This document shows, piece by piece, positions 50,702-59,183 of a stretch of DNA of 64,000 nucleotides. The translations under genes were made by a program, and so were the position numbers. The stretch comes from CAXXOK01 sp963663285 (GTDB taxonomy: Bacteria > Bacillota > Clostridia > Christensenellales > Aristaeellaceae): the NCBI GenBank assembly GCA_963663285.2, contig CAXXNI010000004.1, positions 1-64,000 of the forward strand, given 5' to 3'. The notes beneath the pieces were generated by a model. It made no database searches and was not told where the DNA came from. It worked only from the letters and a program-made list of their open reading frames with translations. Numbering within the stretch: the first letter of the stretch is position 1; each line of letters begins with the position of its first letter.

Positions 50702-52891
50702 ATGTATCATTCAAGGCTGCACCTGACCAACGGCATGGTTTCCGTTGCGCTGGACGCGCTCAGCGGCGAACCGCTGGAGCTGGTGCTGGAAAGCAGGAAG
50801 GAAAACATACTCAAGAACAACCTCGCTTTGGAAGCGTCGCCGCTAAAGCTGCAGCTGTCGGACGGGCGCACGCTGCGCCCCGCCAAATACATGGAGATGC
50901 TGCGCGACGAGACGCTTGCGCCCGGCATCACCCTCCAGCGGGAGGCGGCGGAAAGCCGCGCGGTGGTCGCCTGCCCCGCGCTGGTGGATATGCAAACCGG
51001 GGCGCGCGTGGAGATCAAGGCCGTATGGTCGCTGTGGCTTTTGGCAGGGGATGAAAAGATACACTGGCAGCTCACGCTGGATAGCGGGCTTGACGCAACG
51101 GTGGAAAAGACGTATTTCCCCTACCTGAACGGCATTTGGCTGTCGGACGACTGGACGGGCGATACGCTGTACATGCCCATCCATTCGGGCGACCGGTGCC
51201 AAAACCCGACCGAAACCCTGTCGCGTAAGCCCAGCTTGATTTCCTGGAAGTGGCAGGAATACCAATACGAATTTACGCTGGGCGGGCCGTTTGGCCAATA
51301 TAATGAAGATACGGGCTGCTATGAGCGGGAGTGCAGGTACTCCGGCCCCTGTTCCATGCTGTACGCCGTGCTTTCCAACCCGGCGCTGGACATGAGCGTA
51401 TACCTCACCTGCCGCAATAACGATTTGCAGCTTAAAGCGCTGCGGGCGGCTACCTACGGCGTGGAGCGCCCCGGTGTTTCCCTCGCCATCGCGCATTTCC
51501 CCTGCCTTGGCAAGGGGCAGTGGGCAAGCGAGGAATGCGTGCTGATGCTCAGTGAAGGAGATTGGCACAAGGGCGCGGACGATTACCGCGCGTGGCGCGA
51601 ATCGGTGCCCAAACCCGAGCTGGAACGCCGCCACAGGCCGGATTGGTATTTGAAAAGCCCCGGGCTGGTGGCGCATTACGATTTTAAGTATCAACGCGGA
51701 TTTATCGTGCACCGCTTTGCGGACATTCCTGCGCTGTACGATATGGCGGAAAGCTTCGGCATGAACCACCTGCTGCTGTCCGGCTGGAATCAGGACGGGT
51801 TTGACGACGGCTTCCCCTGCTATACGCCCGATCCGGAGCTGGGAACCGAGCAGGAATTGAAGGATGCGCTGCAAAACGTGCGCGACCGCGGCGGGCACGT
51901 GGCGTTTTACATCAACGCACGCCTTTGCAACACCAAGTACGAAGAATTGCGCGAGCTGTACGAAAACGGCGCGGCTGCCCATGCGGACGGCACCCTCGAA
52001 ATAGAAAAATACGGTGCGGGCAACCTGAACTTCGCCTGCATGTGCACGGGCTCCGCCGCGTGGCAAGGCAGGATGGCGCAAACCGTCGATTACCTGACGA
52101 CGACCATCGGCGCGGATAGTATGTATCTGGATCAGCTGGGGATGGCGAAAGGGCTGCTATGCTACAACGAAGCCCATACGCACGGAAAAAACCGGGGCGG
52201 CTGGAATCAGGGATATGAAGCCATGCTTGCCCAAATGCGCGCCCGGTACCCGGAGGAGGGCGTTGCGCTTTTGTTTGAAGGCGCAAGCGATATTCACGCG
52301 CGCGGTGCGTCCGGGCAGCTTATTTCCACCATGTTCTTCAACGGCGCGTTCCCCGAGTTGTACAAGTACACCTTCCCGGATGATATTTTGGTGGATATGA
52401 TGTGCCCCGCCTCCCACAGCGCCATGCGCCCGGCGCACATCGCGCGCAAGAGCACGTTCCTGTTATACCGCGCGTTCTGCGTCGGCTCGTATTTTTGGGT
52501 GTACGATTTGGAGGAGGACAATACCTTCCGCTGGGATGCGGAGCAGCTGGAACGCCTCAAGCGGGTGATTGCCATCCGCAAGGCGTGGCTGACGCAATAC
52601 GGGCAGGGAACCTTCCGGGATACGGTGGGCCTGTGCGGGGTGCCGCAGCAGGAGGGTCTAATTGTCAAGCGGTTCGACTTGCCGAGTGGCGTGCTGCTGG
52701 CCTGTGCCAACGAAAAGAAAGCGGACGCTTCCGTTGTGGTGGACGGCGTAACCAATGCGCGGGCGGTAATACGCGCCTTTGAGCACCCGCAGGAAGAGCG
52801 GGCGCAACCCGTGGAGCGCGTACCGGGCGGGGTGCGCGTGCCCCTTGGCGGCACGGAGCTGTGCTATATTGTGCTGACCCCGCAGCCCTGA
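50702..52891 (+). CDS. DUF6259-like putative glycoside hydrolase
   Basis: 729 residues with no signal sequence. The first 300 residues look like a beta-sandwich domain, the next 330 like a TIM barrel (for example LLLSGWNQDGFDDGFP near 352, GHVAFYINARL, GADSMYLDQLGM near 475), and the last 90 like a small beta domain. This resembles DUF6259-type proteins, thought to be carbohydrate-active and related to alpha-galactosidase-like barrels; the assignment is from overall pattern. The acids in NQDGFDDG and MYLDQLG would be the candidates for catalysis. Its ribosome site is GGGAGG. It is divergent from the GH13 enzyme, so both may act in intracellular glycan use. Confidence 0.6.
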   Translation: MYHSRLHLTNGMVSVALDALSGEPLELVLESRKENILKNNLALEASPLKLQLSDGRTLRPAKYMEMLRDETLAPGITLQREAAESRAVVACPALVDMQTGARVEIKAVWSLWLLAGDEKIHWQLTLDSGLDATVEKTYFPYLNGIWLSDDWTGDTLYMPIHSGDRCQNPTETLSRKPSLISWKWQEYQYEFTLGGPFGQYNEDTGCYERECRYSGPCSMLYAVLSNPALDMSVYLTCRNNDLQLKALRAATYGVERPGVSLAIAHFPCLGKGQWASEECVLMLSEGDWHKGADDYRAWRESVPKPELERRHRPDWYLKSPGLVAHYDFKYQRGFIVHRFADIPALYDMAESFGMNHLLLSGWNQDGFDDGFPCYTPDPELGTEQELKDALQNVRDRGGHVAFYINARLCNTKYEELRELYENGAAAHADGTLEIEKYGAGNLNFACMCTGSAAWQGRMAQTVDYLTTTIGADSMYLDQLGMAKGLLCYNEAHTHGKNRGGWNQGYEAMLAQMRARYPEEGVALLFEGASDIHARGASGQLISTMFFNGAFPELYKYTFPDDILVDMMCPASHSAMRPAHIARKSTFLLYRAFCVGSYFWVYDLEEDNTFRWDAEQLERLKRVIAIRKAWLTQYGQGTFRDTVGLCGVPQQEGLIVKRFDLPSGVLLACANEKKADASVVVDGVTNARAVIRAFEHPQEERAQPVERVPGGVRVPLGGTELCYIVLTPQP

Positions 52892-52953
52892 CGGGGCGGC
52901 GGCTGCACAGCGCGGCGAAAACCTGCCGGGGATAAACGGTACATAAACAAGAT

Positions 52954-52999
52954 GCGGGCGGGGACGTTTCGATGGATGGAAACGTCCCCGCCCGTTTTT
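52954..52999 (+). terminator. Terminator of the DUF6259-like gene
   Basis: CGGGCGGGGACGTTTC and GAAACGTCCCCGCCCG pair perfectly over 16 bases around an 8-base loop, followed by TTTTTG. Confidence 0.9.
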
Positions 53000-53084
53000 G
53001 TTGCGTCAGGTTTAATTGCCGGCCTTATAGAATCCAGTCCCGTTCGCGATGATTTTTTAGAAATGGTTTGCCTCCAGAAGGGTA

Positions 53085-53133
53085 CAAAAAAGCCCGCGGA
53101 AAACCAAGCCGCAGGCTTGGGTTACTGCGGGCG
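53085..53133 (-). terminator. Terminator of the whiA-crh operon
   Basis: On the minus strand GCCCGC and GCGGGC enclose a second stem (CCAAGCC with GGCTTGG) and are followed by TTTTTTG. Confidence 0.8.
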
Positions 53134-53147
53134 CAACTGCGGGGTGC

Positions 53148-53408
53148 TTACGCGCCTTGCGTTTGGATGGCTTCTGTCAGCGCGGTGGTGGCGGCCAGCT
53201 CGTCCACACCATCGGCGACCAGCGTGGCGTGCCCGCCGGGCAGCTTTGCCTGCGACAAAAGCCCCAGCATGCTTTTCATGTTCAGCACCAGCCCTTCGCA
53301 TTCCAGCGTAAGGCGGCTCTGGTAACGGCTGGCGGTAGCGGCCAGCTCCGCGGCGGTAGCGCGGGTAAAGGGCATCAAAGGTTGCAGGTCCAGTTCGGTT
53401 CTGATCAT
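53148..53408 (-). CDS. Crh-like HPr-family protein without the catalytic histidine
   Basis: 86 residues from ATG 53408 (GGAGG upstream). It aligns with HPr/Crh over its whole length: NMKSMLGLLSQ carries Ser46, the regulatory phosphorylation site, and VADGVDELAA matches the HPr C-terminal helix. At the position of the PTS His15 there is threonine (FTRATA), so it cannot carry phosphate for sugar uptake. In B. subtilis crh also follows whiA, lacks the histidine (Gln15) and acts as co-repressor with CcpA when Ser46 is phosphorylated. By position and residues this is probably the same kind of protein, although the sequence is quite diverged. Confidence 0.82.
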   Translation of the reverse strand: MIRTELDLQPLMPFTRATAAELAATASRYQSRLTLECEGLVLNMKSMLGLLSQAKLPGGHATLVADGVDELAATTALTEAIQTQGA

Positions 53409-53463
53409 TGGGGAATCCTCCAGTCTGCGGCGCAAACGCGCCGGTGATGGGAAGCAGGGTGTG

Positions 53464-54435
53464 TTAGGTCGGGGTTTCCATAGGGGGCGGCGCGGGCAAT
53501 TCCTCCCGCGCGAATTGCAATAGTCTGCGCATGCGGTGGTTTACGCCGCTTTTGCCGATGGGCGGCGAAAGGGTCTGGCCCAGCTCCTCCAGCGTTAAAT
53601 CGGGGGCCTGCAGGCGCGCGCGGGCGATTTGCTGCAGGGCGGGGGGCATGGCGGCAAAACGGTCGGTTTCCATAAGCCGGGTAATCAGCGTAAGCTGCTC
53701 CTGACTGGCTTGCATCTGCTTGCGCAGGTTGGCGCTGTCGCAGTTCATGGCGCGGTTCACCGTCGCCAGTACCTGCCGCTGCACGCGCAGGGATTCCAGC
53801 CGGGTCACCGCGTTGTGCGCGCCGACCGCCGTAAGGATATCGGCGATCTGGTCGCTTTGCTTGCAGTAGATGGCAGGGATTTCCTTGCGCACGGTGTATT
53901 TTACCGGAATGCCGATGCTTTGCAGGCATTTGGCTACGGAAAGGCGCAGGGTTTCATCCTTTACGGTAAACTCCAAATGGTAGGCGTGCTCGGGGCTGGA
54001 CAGCGTGCCGCAGCCCAGCAGCGCGCCGCGCAGAAACGAACGGCGGCAGCAATCCCGGTTCAGGCGGATGCGCGGGGTGGTGGCGCGCAGCGCGGGCGTT
54101 CCGTCCGCCCCCGTTTCCATCATGCCCAGCTGCGTAAGCAAGGCGGGGGCCTGCCTGGGGCCGACGGTGAGCACGCACTTGCGGCGGCCGCCGAAACGCG
54201 CGTAGGTTACGTAATGCAGCTGCGCCACAATTTGCAGTTCTTTTTGCAGCAGTACAAAAACGCGCCGCGCAATGGCGGGGCTTTCCACGGTAAACTGTAC
54301 GCTCAGCTTGCTTTGCCCCAGCAGCGATATGGCGCCCAGCGTCATATACAACGCGCCCAGCTCCGCAAGGCGGCAGCAGGGCTTATCGCAGGGGACGCGG
54401 CAAAGCTCCTCCTTGGTATCCGACGAAAAGGACAT
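53464..54435 (-). CDS. whiA: WhiA family DNA-binding protein
   Basis: 323 residues. SFSSDTKEELCRV at the start, CCRLAELGALYMTLG, CCRRSFLRGALLGCGTLSSP near residue 125, and the C-terminal helix-turn-helix (LEELGQTLSPPIGKSGVNHR) are the hallmarks: a homing-endonuclease-like domain that has lost cutting activity, joined to a DNA-binding domain. In Firmicutes WhiA influences cell division and chromosome segregation. The usual upstream genes (rapZ, yvcK) are not here; instead a ROK kinase gene diverges. Confidence 0.95.
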   Translation of the reverse strand: MSFSSDTKEELCRVPCDKPCCRLAELGALYMTLGAISLLGQSKLSVQFTVESPAIARRVFVLLQKELQIVAQLHYVTYARFGGRRKCVLTVGPRQAPALLTQLGMMETGADGTPALRATTPRIRLNRDCCRRSFLRGALLGCGTLSSPEHAYHLEFTVKDETLRLSVAKCLQSIGIPVKYTVRKEIPAIYCKQSDQIADILTAVGAHNAVTRLESLRVQRQVLATVNRAMNCDSANLRKQMQASQEQLTLITRLMETDRFAAMPPALQQIARARLQAPDLTLEELGQTLSPPIGKSGVNHRMRRLLQFAREELPAPPPMETPT

Positions 54436-54581
54436 GTCCGCCCTCCAGTAAAATCAATCCATGTACGGGAAACAACCGTGACCCGGCGGTCCGCGGCAAA
54501 GGAACCGGCACGCCCGTGCGCGGCGGGGCTGCTGCCTGCCGCGGCTGTGCGCCGGCGGGGTATAACTGTCAAGGTAGCTTT

Positions 54582-54610
54582 ATTGTACGCAATTCGGCTG
54601 TGTACGTCAA
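54582..54610 (-). promoter_or_regulatory. whiA promoter
   Basis: On the minus strand TTGACG (plus 54605-54610) and TACAAT (plus 54582-54587) with a 17-base spacer; about 145 bases of leader precede whiA. Confidence 0.68.
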
Positions 54611-54633
54611 GCGGGGGTTATGGGGTGGGGTTG

Positions 54634-54662
54634 TTGTAGGGCGGCGAAGGTTCTGCTATAAT
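54634..54662 (+). promoter_or_regulatory. Promoter of the ROK kinase gene
   Basis: TTGTAG (54634) and TATAAT (54657) with a 17-base spacer and TGC before the -10, back to back with the whiA promoter. Confidence 0.7.
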
Positions 54663-54697
54663 GGAGCACAAATAAACGGAACAGAGGGTGGCTTTTC

Positions 54698-55576
54698 ATG
54701 CGGAAAATTGGTGCGCTGGAAGCGGGCGGAACCAAAATGGTGCTGGGCGTATACGACGAAAACGGCAATTCGTTGGCGCAGGAAACGTATCCTACCTTAA
54801 CCCCGGAAGAGACCGTACCCAAGATGCGCGAATTTTTGCTGCATCATCAGGTGGATGCGCTGGGCGTGGGCACGTTTGGCCCCGTACAGCTGGACCCTTC
54901 CGCGCCCAACTACGGCGCGATTACCACCACGCCCAAGCTGGCCTGGCGGGATTACCCCCTGCTGTCGGCGCTGACCGAGGGAATGGACATTCCCAGCGCG
55001 ATCGATACGGATGTAAACGCGGCGGTGCTGGCGGAGGCGGCGCAGGGCGCGGCGCGCGGCGTGAGTGATGCGGTGTATATAACCGTGGGCACGGGCGTAG
55101 GCGGCGGGGTGCTCTCCGGCGGCAAACTGGTACACGGGCTGATGCACCCGGAGCTGGGCCATATGCTGCTGCGTCCCCACAAGGACGATCCCATCCCCGA
55201 GGGCGTTTGCCCCTACCATAACGGCTGTCTGGAAGGGCTGGCGGCGGGCCCCGCGCTGGGCAAGCGCAGCGGCTGCGATGCGCGTACCCTGCCGGATGAT
55301 GCGCCCGTATTTTCCATCGAGGCCGATTATCTGGCGCAGATGTGCGTAAACCTGCTTATGATTTTAAGCCCGCAGAAGATTATTCTGGGCGGCGGCGTGA
55401 TGGGGCGTAAAACGCTCTACCCCATGATTCGTGAGCGCGTGGTAAAGCTGCTGGGCGGCTACCTGCCCGCCGCGGAAAACAACATCGACTCCATCATCGT
55501 ACCGCCGGCGCTATTCCCCATCAGCGGGTTAGTAGGTGCGTACCTGCTGGGTAAAGAGGCGCTTTCAGCTCGCTGA
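54698..55576 (+). CDS. ROK family sugar kinase (fructokinase-like)
   Basis: 292 residues with the ROK layout: ALEAGGTKMVLGVYD phosphate-binding start, IDTDVNAAVLAEA, ITVGTGVGGGVL, and the zinc-site region GHMLLRPHKDDP with CPYHNGCLEG. The start GALEAGGTK and shortened zinc site fit the bacterial fructokinases of this family more than glucokinase. It phosphorylates a hexose in the cytoplasm. The stop codon lies at the edge of a family-2 repeat, so the last residues (ALSAR) may come from the repeat. Confidence 0.88.
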   Translation: MRKIGALEAGGTKMVLGVYDENGNSLAQETYPTLTPEETVPKMREFLLHHQVDALGVGTFGPVQLDPSAPNYGAITTTPKLAWRDYPLLSALTEGMDIPSAIDTDVNAAVLAEAAQGAARGVSDAVYITVGTGVGGGVLSGGKLVHGLMHPELGHMLLRPHKDDPIPEGVCPYHNGCLEGLAAGPALGKRSGCDARTLPDDAPVFSIEADYLAQMCVNLLMILSPQKIILGGGVMGRKTLYPMIRERVVKLLGGYLPAAENNIDSIIVPPALFPISGLVGAYLLGKEALSAR

Positions 55577-55740
55577 AAAAGGCTCATCTGCGGTGTCAAC
55601 TTCAGCGGCAAAGGGAATCACAGCTTGCTGAAAAAGCCCATCTGCGTTGTCAACTACGGGCGGCAAAGAGAATCACTTACGTGCGAGTAAGCTCATCTCT
55701 TTGCCGCCCTTGTTTCCTAGCATCTATGCCTTTTTAAGCA
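55570..55740 (+). repeat. Dispersed palindromic repeat, family 2 (one and a half copies)
   Basis: GCTGAAAAAGCCCATCTGCG occurs twice (near 55574 and 55628). GGGCGGCAAAGAGA and TCTCTTTGCCGCCC (55658-55709) form a long hairpin whose inner part, CTTAC-GTGCGA-GTAAG, is also present in the copy at 46316-46440. It follows the ROK gene directly and could end its transcript. Confidence 0.78.
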
Positions 55741-55856
55741 AGCTGGGCTTGGGTGGTTCCGATTTGAGAACGCTGGAATAATTGCGATTACCCGTTTGTT
55801 AAAAATGTAAAACTTACAAACGCCACCCTGTATAGAGTGGCGTTTGCATATAAAAA

Positions 55857-56335
55857 GATGGGTCAAGGGCAGTGCCCTTGTCGGGTTCCAAGGGCGAAAC
55901 CCTTGGCGGGGTATGGGGTGGAACCCCAAATAAGCAAGCTGGGCTTGGGTGTTGTCACATGGATAAAAGTATCCACCGCTCCTCGCGACCCTTTCCATCC
56001 GGCCAAGCCAACAGATAGTATAAACCCATCATTGCCATCTCTTGGCCGCGTGGAAACGCGGTTAAAGACGGGACAAGGGCTGAAAGTCCTTGTCAGGTTC
56101 CAAGGGCGAAACCCTTGGCGGGGTATGGGGTGGAACCCCAAATAAGCAAGCTGAGCTTGGGTGTTGTCACACGGATAAACGTATCCACCGCCCCTCGCGA
56201 CCTTTTCCATCCGGCCAAGCCAATAAATGATATAAACCTATCATTGCCATCTCTTGGCCGCGTGGAAACGCGGTCAAAGACGGGTCAAGGGCAGTGCCCT
56301 TGTCGGGTTCCAAGGGTGAAACCCTTGGCAGGGAT
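55857..56335 (+). repeat. Family 1 repeats in tandem (three copies, about 213-base spacing)
   Basis: GGGTCAAGGGCAGTGCCCTT or close variants occur at about 55860, 56070 and 56281, each followed by CAAGGG(C/T)GAAACCCTTG and, in the first two, GGGGTGGAACCCC. AATAAGCAAGCTGGGCTTGG begins the spacer at 55927 and, with one change, at 56140. CCGCG-TGGAAA-CGCGG is present in two. Variants such as CAAGGGCTGAAAGTCCTTG keep the stem paired. The array ends at the stop codon of oleate hydratase. Confidence 0.88.
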
Positions 56336-58110
56336 TAAATCACGTTGTGGTCTTTGAGCAGGGTTTCGATATCCGTGTTGCGCACGCGCTTGAGCACGCT
56401 TTTCAGCGCCAGCTTTTGCACCGGGCTCATGTGCATGTCGGTCAGCTTACGGCCGTCCCGCAGCTGTATGGAGGCGTTGAGCAGATCGCGCACATCGTAT
56501 ACGCTGCCCCATACCTCCGGCACGCCCCGGTCGATTCCCAGCAGGGTGTACACGGCCTCCATGCCGGTACGGATGGAGTACTCGGTGGTAAAAATGGTAT
56601 CCCGCCTGGTTTCGGCAAACTGGCCGAGGAAGGCGAAGTTCACGCTGCCCTCCGGCACTACGGCGGGGCGGTCGCCCGCGGCGCGGGGCATAAAGAAGGC
56701 GGTAATGTAGGGCATCATCACGGGTACAGTGTTGGCGCTGTTTTCCGCCAAATCCGCAATGTCGCTTTCCGGCACGCCCAGATGGTAGAGCCACTCCATG
56801 CAAATTTCCTTGCCGGTGCAATCGCGCATCGGCTTTTTGATGTAGTCGCCCGGCCGGTCGCTGAACAAGCCGTACACCCAGCCGACCAGCTGGTTTTTGG
56901 GCTGACTGCGGAACTGGGGCTGGCGGTTGAAGGTCCAGCTCATCAGCCAGCTGGAATCCTGCACGGTCACGATGCCGCCGGTAACCACCTTGCCGCTGAA
57001 GGGATCGCGCTTGCAGATGTTTTGAATGTAGGGCACAATGCGGTCGTCCAGCGTGGTAACGGTCGCGCTCATCCAATTGGTCAGCTCGGGATCGTGGCAG
57101 AATTTATCGGGGTGGCCGAAAGCCGGGCTTTGCGCGGCGATGCTGCGCCACATATCCCACCCGCCGCCGGGTTTCAGCTCCTTTTGGAAGGGAGCGGGCT
57201 TGTCCTGCGCGCCGATGGCGGAGTTTTCCACACACCCGCCGTTGGTGATAAACACCAAGTCGTTCTCGGTTAGGGCGATGCTGTCCGCCTTGTCCTCGCG
57301 TAAAAGGGAAATGCTTGTGGCAACCTTGCGCCCGCCCTGTATAGCAAACTCCACGCCTGTTACCCTGGTGTTGTAATGGAACTGCACGCCAAAGCCTTTT
57401 AAGTACTCGATCATCGGGAGAATCATGGATTCGTACTGGTTGTAGCGCGTAAAGCGCAGCGCCTTAAAATCCGGCAAGCCGCCCACATGGTGGATAAAGC
57501 GCTTTAAGTACAGCTTCATCTCCAGCGCGCTGTGCCAGTTTTCAAAGGCGAACATGGTGCGCCAGTACATCCAGAAGCTGGAATGCAGCACCTCGTCGCT
57601 GAAATACTCGGTAATCTTTTTATCGTATAGCTCTTCATCCGGCGTGAAGAACAGGTGCATAATCTCCATGGCGCCTTTATCCGACAGGCCGAACTTGCCG
57701 TCCGTGTGCGCGTCCTTGCCGCGTTTTTCGGTGGCGCGCATCAGCGAGGAGTTGGGATCGTGCTTGTTGAGCCAATAATACTCGTCCAGCACGCTTACGC
57801 CCTCGGTTTCGATGGAGGGGATGGAGCGGAACAAATCCCACATACACTCGAAATGGTTGTCCATCTCGCGGCCGCCGCGCATCACATAGCCGACGCCGTT
57901 GTACTGGTAACCGTCGCACGCACCGCCGGGAATGGGGTCCTTCTCCAATATGTGCACGTGTGCGCCCTTCATATGGCCGTCGCGCACAAGGTAGCACGCC
58001 GCCGAAAGCGCGGCCAAACCGGAACCGACAATATAGGCGGATTTGCGGTCCACGCCCGCGGGTTTTTCGGGACGGGCGAAAGCTTCGTAATTGCCGCTGG
58101 AATAATACAT
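56335..58110 (-). CDS. Oleate hydratase
   Basis: A 591-residue FAD protein. IVGSGLAALSAACYLVRDG near residues 27-45 binds FAD; ILEKDPIPGGACDGYQYNGV, GYVMRGGREMDNHFECMWDL and NQLVGWVYGLFSDRPGDY are strongly conserved blocks of the myosin-cross-reactive-antigen/oleate hydratase family. It adds water to the cis-9 double bond of oleic and similar acids to give 10-hydroxy acids, a common way for gut bacteria to remove toxic unsaturated fatty acids. GGAGG is upstream of the start. It lies downstream of a TetR gene with its own promoter between them. Confidence 0.96.
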   Translation of the reverse strand: MYYSSGNYEAFARPEKPAGVDRKSAYIVGSGLAALSAACYLVRDGHMKGAHVHILEKDPIPGGACDGYQYNGVGYVMRGGREMDNHFECMWDLFRSIPSIETEGVSVLDEYYWLNKHDPNSSLMRATEKRGKDAHTDGKFGLSDKGAMEIMHLFFTPDEELYDKKITEYFSDEVLHSSFWMYWRTMFAFENWHSALEMKLYLKRFIHHVGGLPDFKALRFTRYNQYESMILPMIEYLKGFGVQFHYNTRVTGVEFAIQGGRKVATSISLLREDKADSIALTENDLVFITNGGCVENSAIGAQDKPAPFQKELKPGGGWDMWRSIAAQSPAFGHPDKFCHDPELTNWMSATVTTLDDRIVPYIQNICKRDPFSGKVVTGGIVTVQDSSWLMSWTFNRQPQFRSQPKNQLVGWVYGLFSDRPGDYIKKPMRDCTGKEICMEWLYHLGVPESDIADLAENSANTVPVMMPYITAFFMPRAAGDRPAVVPEGSVNFAFLGQFAETRRDTIFTTEYSIRTGMEAVYTLLGIDRGVPEVWGSVYDVRDLLNASIQLRDGRKLTDMHMSPVQKLALKSVLKRVRNTDIETLLKDHNVI

Positions 58111-58145
58111 GGTGGTAAACCTCCTGTTTTGGTGGATTCGGTTCT

Positions 58146-58173
58146 ATTGTAGCCTTCTGCCGGAAAGGCACAA
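58146..58173 (-). promoter_or_regulatory. Probable oleate hydratase promoter
   Basis: On the minus strand TTGTGC (plus 58168-58173) and TACAAT (plus 58146-58151) with a 16-base spacer. The -35 overlaps the T-rich tail of the upstream terminator. Confidence 0.55.
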
Positions 58174-58174
58174 T

Positions 58175-58216
58175 AAACAAAAACGCCGCCGTGATGAAAC
58201 TTGCATCACGGCGGCG
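58175..58216 (-). terminator. Terminator of the TetR gene
   Basis: On the minus strand CGCCGCCGTGATG and CATCACGGCGGCG form a perfect 13-pair stem, followed by TTTTTGTTT, 20 bases after the stop codon. Confidence 0.92.
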
Positions 58217-58234
58217 CGATTGTCTAAAATTTTA

Positions 58235-58807
58235 TCATTGCGCGGGGTTTGATGAAAACTGGTATTTTTCCAGCGCCTTGGTAATATCCCCGTGGATCAG
58301 CGTACTCAGCCGGTCGATGATCTGCGCGGGGTCTTCCTTCATGCCGTTTTTAATCCAGTCCAGCATCAGCCCGACGAAGGCGAACTTGTAAAAATCGGCG
58401 ATAAACTTTTTATCGCTGTCGCACACGCGCTTGCCCGCCGCGCGCTCTTCCACCACGCCGATGAGCAAATCGTACGTGATGCGGTACAGGTACTCCTCCA
58501 TATGCTCGCGGTTAAGCGAATGGTACACGCTGGTGACCAGCGCCCGGTTGTCCAGCGCCGCCTCAAACATCTGCAAAAAGCCCTGCTGCCATGTGCGGTA
58601 GGTTTTTTTGCCCTCGATAATCTCGTCCGCCGCTTCGGCAAACGACCACTCGATCAAATCGTAGATATCCTTAAAGTGGTAGTAGAAGGTCATACGGTTG
58701 ACGCCGCAGTCCTCGGCAATGTCCGATACGGTGATTTTCTCCAGCGGCTTTTGCAGGAGCAGCTTTTTCAGCGACGCTTCCAGCGCCTTTTTGGTAATCT
58801 GCGACAT
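58235..58807 (-). CDS. TetR family regulator upstream of oleate hydratase
   Basis: 190 residues from ATG 58807 (AAGGGAGA upstream); the much longer open frame has no start signal. The helix-turn-helix is KITVSDIAEDCGVNRMTFYY followed by HFKDIYDLIEW, the form seen in regulators such as DhaS with a TetR_C_8 type C-terminal domain. It may sense fatty acids and control the oleate hydratase gene, but a terminator separates the two and no matching operator was identified. Confidence 0.9.
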   Translation of the reverse strand: MSQITKKALEASLKKLLLQKPLEKITVSDIAEDCGVNRMTFYYHFKDIYDLIEWSFAEAADEIIEGKKTYRTWQQGFLQMFEAALDNRALVTSVYHSLNREHMEEYLYRITYDLLIGVVEERAAGKRVCDSDKKFIADFYKFAFVGLMLDWIKNGMKEDPAQIIDRLSTLIHGDITKALEKYQFSSNPAQ

Positions 58808-59062
58808 GGCGTCTCCCTTCCGGTGAGTCTGTAACGGGGGCGTTGACAAAAGCAAAGGGGGAAAATGGCAGGGGCGAACAGGCGCGAGAACCGCGATCCG
58901 CCCGCTTACGGCATCCGGCGCTATGGCTTTGCCCCCTCGCCGGAATAAACGGTGCATTGTATCCGTAATTGGCGCTGCCGCTATACATCCGGTGCTGCCG
59001 ATTTGTCTCCGGGGCAGCCGGTGTACATCTGGTGCTACCGGTGTGATGCCGACGCTGCCGAT
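58808..59062. other. Gap with short imperfect repeats upstream of the TetR gene
   Basis: On the minus strand two similar 24-base units, CCGGTAGCACCAGATGTACA and TCGGCAGCACCGGATGTATA (first 20 bases given), lie about 45 bases apart at about 58975-59045. They might be operator-like, but there is no clear promoter match beside them. No gene is seen. Confidence 0.35.
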
Positions 59063-59130
59063 GAAAAAAGGCTTGGCGCAGGGCCGCCTTGCCGCATGTG
59101 GCGGAAAGAACGGCCTGCCTCCAAGCCTTT
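59063..59130 (-). terminator. Terminator of the 2-oxoacid oxidoreductase operon
   Basis: On the minus strand AAGGCTTGG-A-GGCAGG and CCTGC-G-CCAAGCCTT pair around a long structured loop, followed by TTTTTT, about 55 bases past the last stop codon. Confidence 0.75.
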
Positions 59131-59183
59131 GATAACAAGCGGAAATCTCCGGGCGGCAGGTGCGCCGCCGGATGTGCTGTGCG

